NCBI GenBank assembly: GCA_017885365.1
Contig: JAFNGD010000008.1
Coordinates: 1,597 to 7,382 of the forward strand
Direction of reading: 5' to 3'
Source of the DNA: Nitrospirota bacterium
GTDB lineage: Bacteria; Nitrospirota; UBA9217
Length of the DNA: 5,786 bases
The notes under the pieces were generated by a model that worked only from the letters and a program-made list of their open reading frames with translations, did no database searches and was not told the origin of the DNA. A program made the translations under genes and the position numbers. Of the stretch, positions 4,753 to 5,786 are shown piece by piece (position 1 is the first letter of the stretch; every line of letters begins with the position of its first letter).

Positions 4753-4869
4753 CTGTTGACATTCGCTTAATAAAATGAATAGTTATGTACTTCCCTCGTC
4801 GGAATGACAAGCTCCCCTAACGTTATTCACACAATCGCGCGGTGAACGGCCTTGGAACTGTTGCGACGT
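4753..4869. other. Remainder of the split repeat and unassigned spacer
   Basis: The first bases, CTGTTGAC (4753-4760), are the tail of the compound repeat interrupted by the IS. A TTGACA (4756-4761) is present, but no good -10 lies 16-18 bp downstream. CGTCGGAATGACAAG (about 4799-4813) resembles pieces of dispersed palindromic repeats common in GC-rich environmental genomes. No gene is seen. Confidence 0.4.
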
Positions 4870-4902
4870 GCCGCGGAGGGGAGCATCCGAACGCGGCTTT
4901 TT
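4870..4902 (+). terminator. Rho-independent terminator upstream of the exported protein gene
   Basis: GCCGCG (4870-4875) pairs perfectly with CGCGGC (4892-4897) across a 16-nt loop, followed by TTTTT (4898-4902). All six pairs are G-C, but the loop is long, so strength is uncertain. No plus-strand gene other than the IS transposase ends near it. It may be the original terminator of the oxidoreductase transcript, now separated from it by the inserted 4.5 kb. Confidence 0.5.
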
Positions 4903-4918
4903 CTGCAGGCGCTTCTGT

Positions 4919-4924
4919 TATACT
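4919..4924 (+). promoter_or_regulatory. Putative -10 element for the exported protein gene
   Basis: TATACT (4919-4924) lies about 23 nt before the ATG at 4948. At the expected -35 distance is only a T-rich stretch (4897-4903) that overlaps the terminator tail. Transcription would begin near 4931, just before the ribosome binding site. Confidence 0.35.
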
Positions 4925-4947
4925 TTGATCAGACCAAGGGGGTGACT

Positions 4948-5786
4948 ATGCGAATATCCATCAAAACGATCCTCATCGTGCTCGTTCTTTCGTCAGCTGC
5001 CGGCAGCGCGCCCCGGGAAGGGGCCGTCGAGGGGACGCTCGAGCCCCCGGACGCATCAGCACAGGTATCGGCGGTCCGGGAAGGGAGCACCCTTGCGACC
5101 ATGCGGGCCGGAGGGCAGGGAGGGAAGTTCAGGCTGCCGCTCGCGGAAGGAACCTATACCATCATTGTATCCGCACCTGTCTCCTCCTTCCCGATCATCC
5201 TGAACAACGTCGTCGTGAAGCCGGGAGAGACGACCACGCTTCCGTCCCTTCTGATCGTGCCGGGGTCTGGCAAGGCGGTCCTGAAAGGCAGGGTCATCCC
5301 TCCGCGCCCGGACAGCGAGGTCAAGCTGATCCATGAGGGGAAGGAACGGGCAGCCGCCCGCACCGACCAAGAGGGCAGGTACGAGTTCAGGGAGCTGCCC
5401 GCAGGTGAGTACGAAGTGCGGGCAACAGCGCCGGGACATGCCCAGGACATTGCCCCGGTCGTGATCCCCGAGAATCAACGGGTGCAGCAGACCGCTGTTC
5501 TTCTCCCTATCGTCGCCATTGATGGCGTTGACTGGGCCGCCGGGAAGATCCGCGCCACCGGCGTCGGATCGCCACCGCAGAACGCCGGGAACGCCGGTGC
5601 GGCCCGGGCCATGACGCAGCGAGCGGCCTTTGCCGACGCGCAGAGGAACCTGCTCCGGACCGTGGAGCAGATCAAGATCGAAGGCCAGCGCAGCGTCAGG
5701 ACCTTCATGGCGAGCGGGAATGGCACTGAACGGATCCAGGGCTTTGTCAAGGGGTATACGGTGGTGAGCGAGCGGGAACTGGGGGA
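4948..5786 (+). CDS. Exported protein with two carboxypeptidase-regulatory-like domains and an LPP20-type domain (3' truncated by window)
   Basis: ATG 4948 follows AAGGGGGTG (4936-4944) at normal spacing, and the frame stays open to the window end (279 codons visible). MRISIKTILIVLVLSSAAGSA is a Sec signal peptide without a lipobox Cys, with likely cleavage after residue 21. Residues about 24-105 and 110-188 look like two CarboxypepD_reg/beta-sandwich units: each has a G(T/R)(L/V).PP start and a (F.LPL.EGTYTIIVSAP / YEFRELPAGEYEVRATAP) core. From residue 200, KIRATGVGSPPQNAGNAGAA leads into TQRAAFADAQRNLLRTVEQIKIEG, QGFVKGYTVV and SERELG. This is the pattern of LPP20/FlgT-N-like domains, whose members are often envelope lipoproteins or secreted proteins. 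Probably a periplasmic or surface structural protein; the partner is unknown. GC-rich codons match the left-edge gene. Confidence 0.8.
   Translation, partial: MRISIKTILIVLVLSSAAGSAPREGAVEGTLEPPDASAQVSAVREGSTLATMRAGGQGGKFRLPLAEGTYTIIVSAPVSSFPIILNNVVVKPGETTTLPSLLIVPGSGKAVLKGRVIPPRPDSEVKLIHEGKERAAARTDQEGRYEFRELPAGEYEVRATAPGHAQDIAPVVIPENQRVQQTAVLLPIVAIDGVDWAAGKIRATGVGSPPQNAGNAGAARAMTQRAAFADAQRNLLRTVEQIKIEGQRSVRTFMASGNGTERIQGFVKGYTVVSERELG

Noticed and set aside
4756..4785. Outward promoter with consensus TTGACA after the IS
   Set aside because: No acceptable -10 at 16-18 bp (ATAGTT or TAGTTA only), and the TTGACA is part of the split repeat.
5056..5750. Three minus-strand ORFs at the right end
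   Set aside because: GC-rich shadow frames opposite the exported protein, which has a signal peptide, a ribosome binding site and recognisable domains.
1..5786. CRISPR array, tRNA, rRNA, toxin-antitoxin or defence operon
   Set aside because: No regularly spaced repeats with unique spacers, no cloverleaf or rRNA signatures, and no paired toxin and antitoxin frames were found on either strand.

Overview
The window looks like a bacterial chromosome in which two GC-rich, host-like partial genes are separated by about 4.5 kb of more AT-rich, insertion-laden sequence. At the left edge is the C-terminal end of a thioredoxin-reductase-like FAD/NAD(P) oxidoreductase. At the right edge is the start of an exported protein with two carboxypeptidase-regulatory-like beta domains followed by an LPP20-type domain; it runs off the window. 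Their style, and an IS1182-type transposase like those I associate with Desulfobacterota and Nitrospirota, suggest an anaerobic or metagenomic Gram-negative of that kind. This is an inference; there is no rRNA or other marker to fix the taxon.

Layout: (1) 1-306, oxidoreductase tail, followed after 23 nt by a small ORF (330-506) with a perfect Shine-Dalgarno and a tandem 10-residue repeat. (2) 526-2231, minus strand, a two-gene ABC-2 exporter operon (ATPase then permease, 4-nt overlap) that is AT-richer than the flanks; a 6-bp-arm palindrome overlaps the ATPase start codon. (3) about 2305-2820, minus strand, a decayed IS256-family transposase rebuilt from three reading frames. (4) 2821-3400, AT-rich sequence with an 18-codon hydrophobic ORF behind a textbook ribosome binding site, a perfect 14-bp inverted repeat, an extended -10 promoter and a 22-codon ORF that looks like a truncated gene start. 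(5) 3411-4748, a complete-looking IS1182-family element with terminal inverted repeats and a 4-bp TTTA target duplication, whose transposase seems to lack a central block. (6) 4870-4924, a terminator and a promoter in front of the exported protein.

The most unusual structure is at larger scale. The motif GGGGACGTTG occurs twice at 398-437 and twice at 3376-3396. In each place it is followed by GGGGCAGGTYTTTA, and when the IS1182 element is removed in silico this second motif extends on the right into the same TGT(A)TGAC tail seen on the left. The exporter, the IS256 relic and the small ORFs therefore lie between two direct copies of one compound repeat, and the right copy was later split by the IS. 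This suggests layered insertion between two genes that may once have been neighbours. I see no CRISPR array, defence system, tRNA or phage module.
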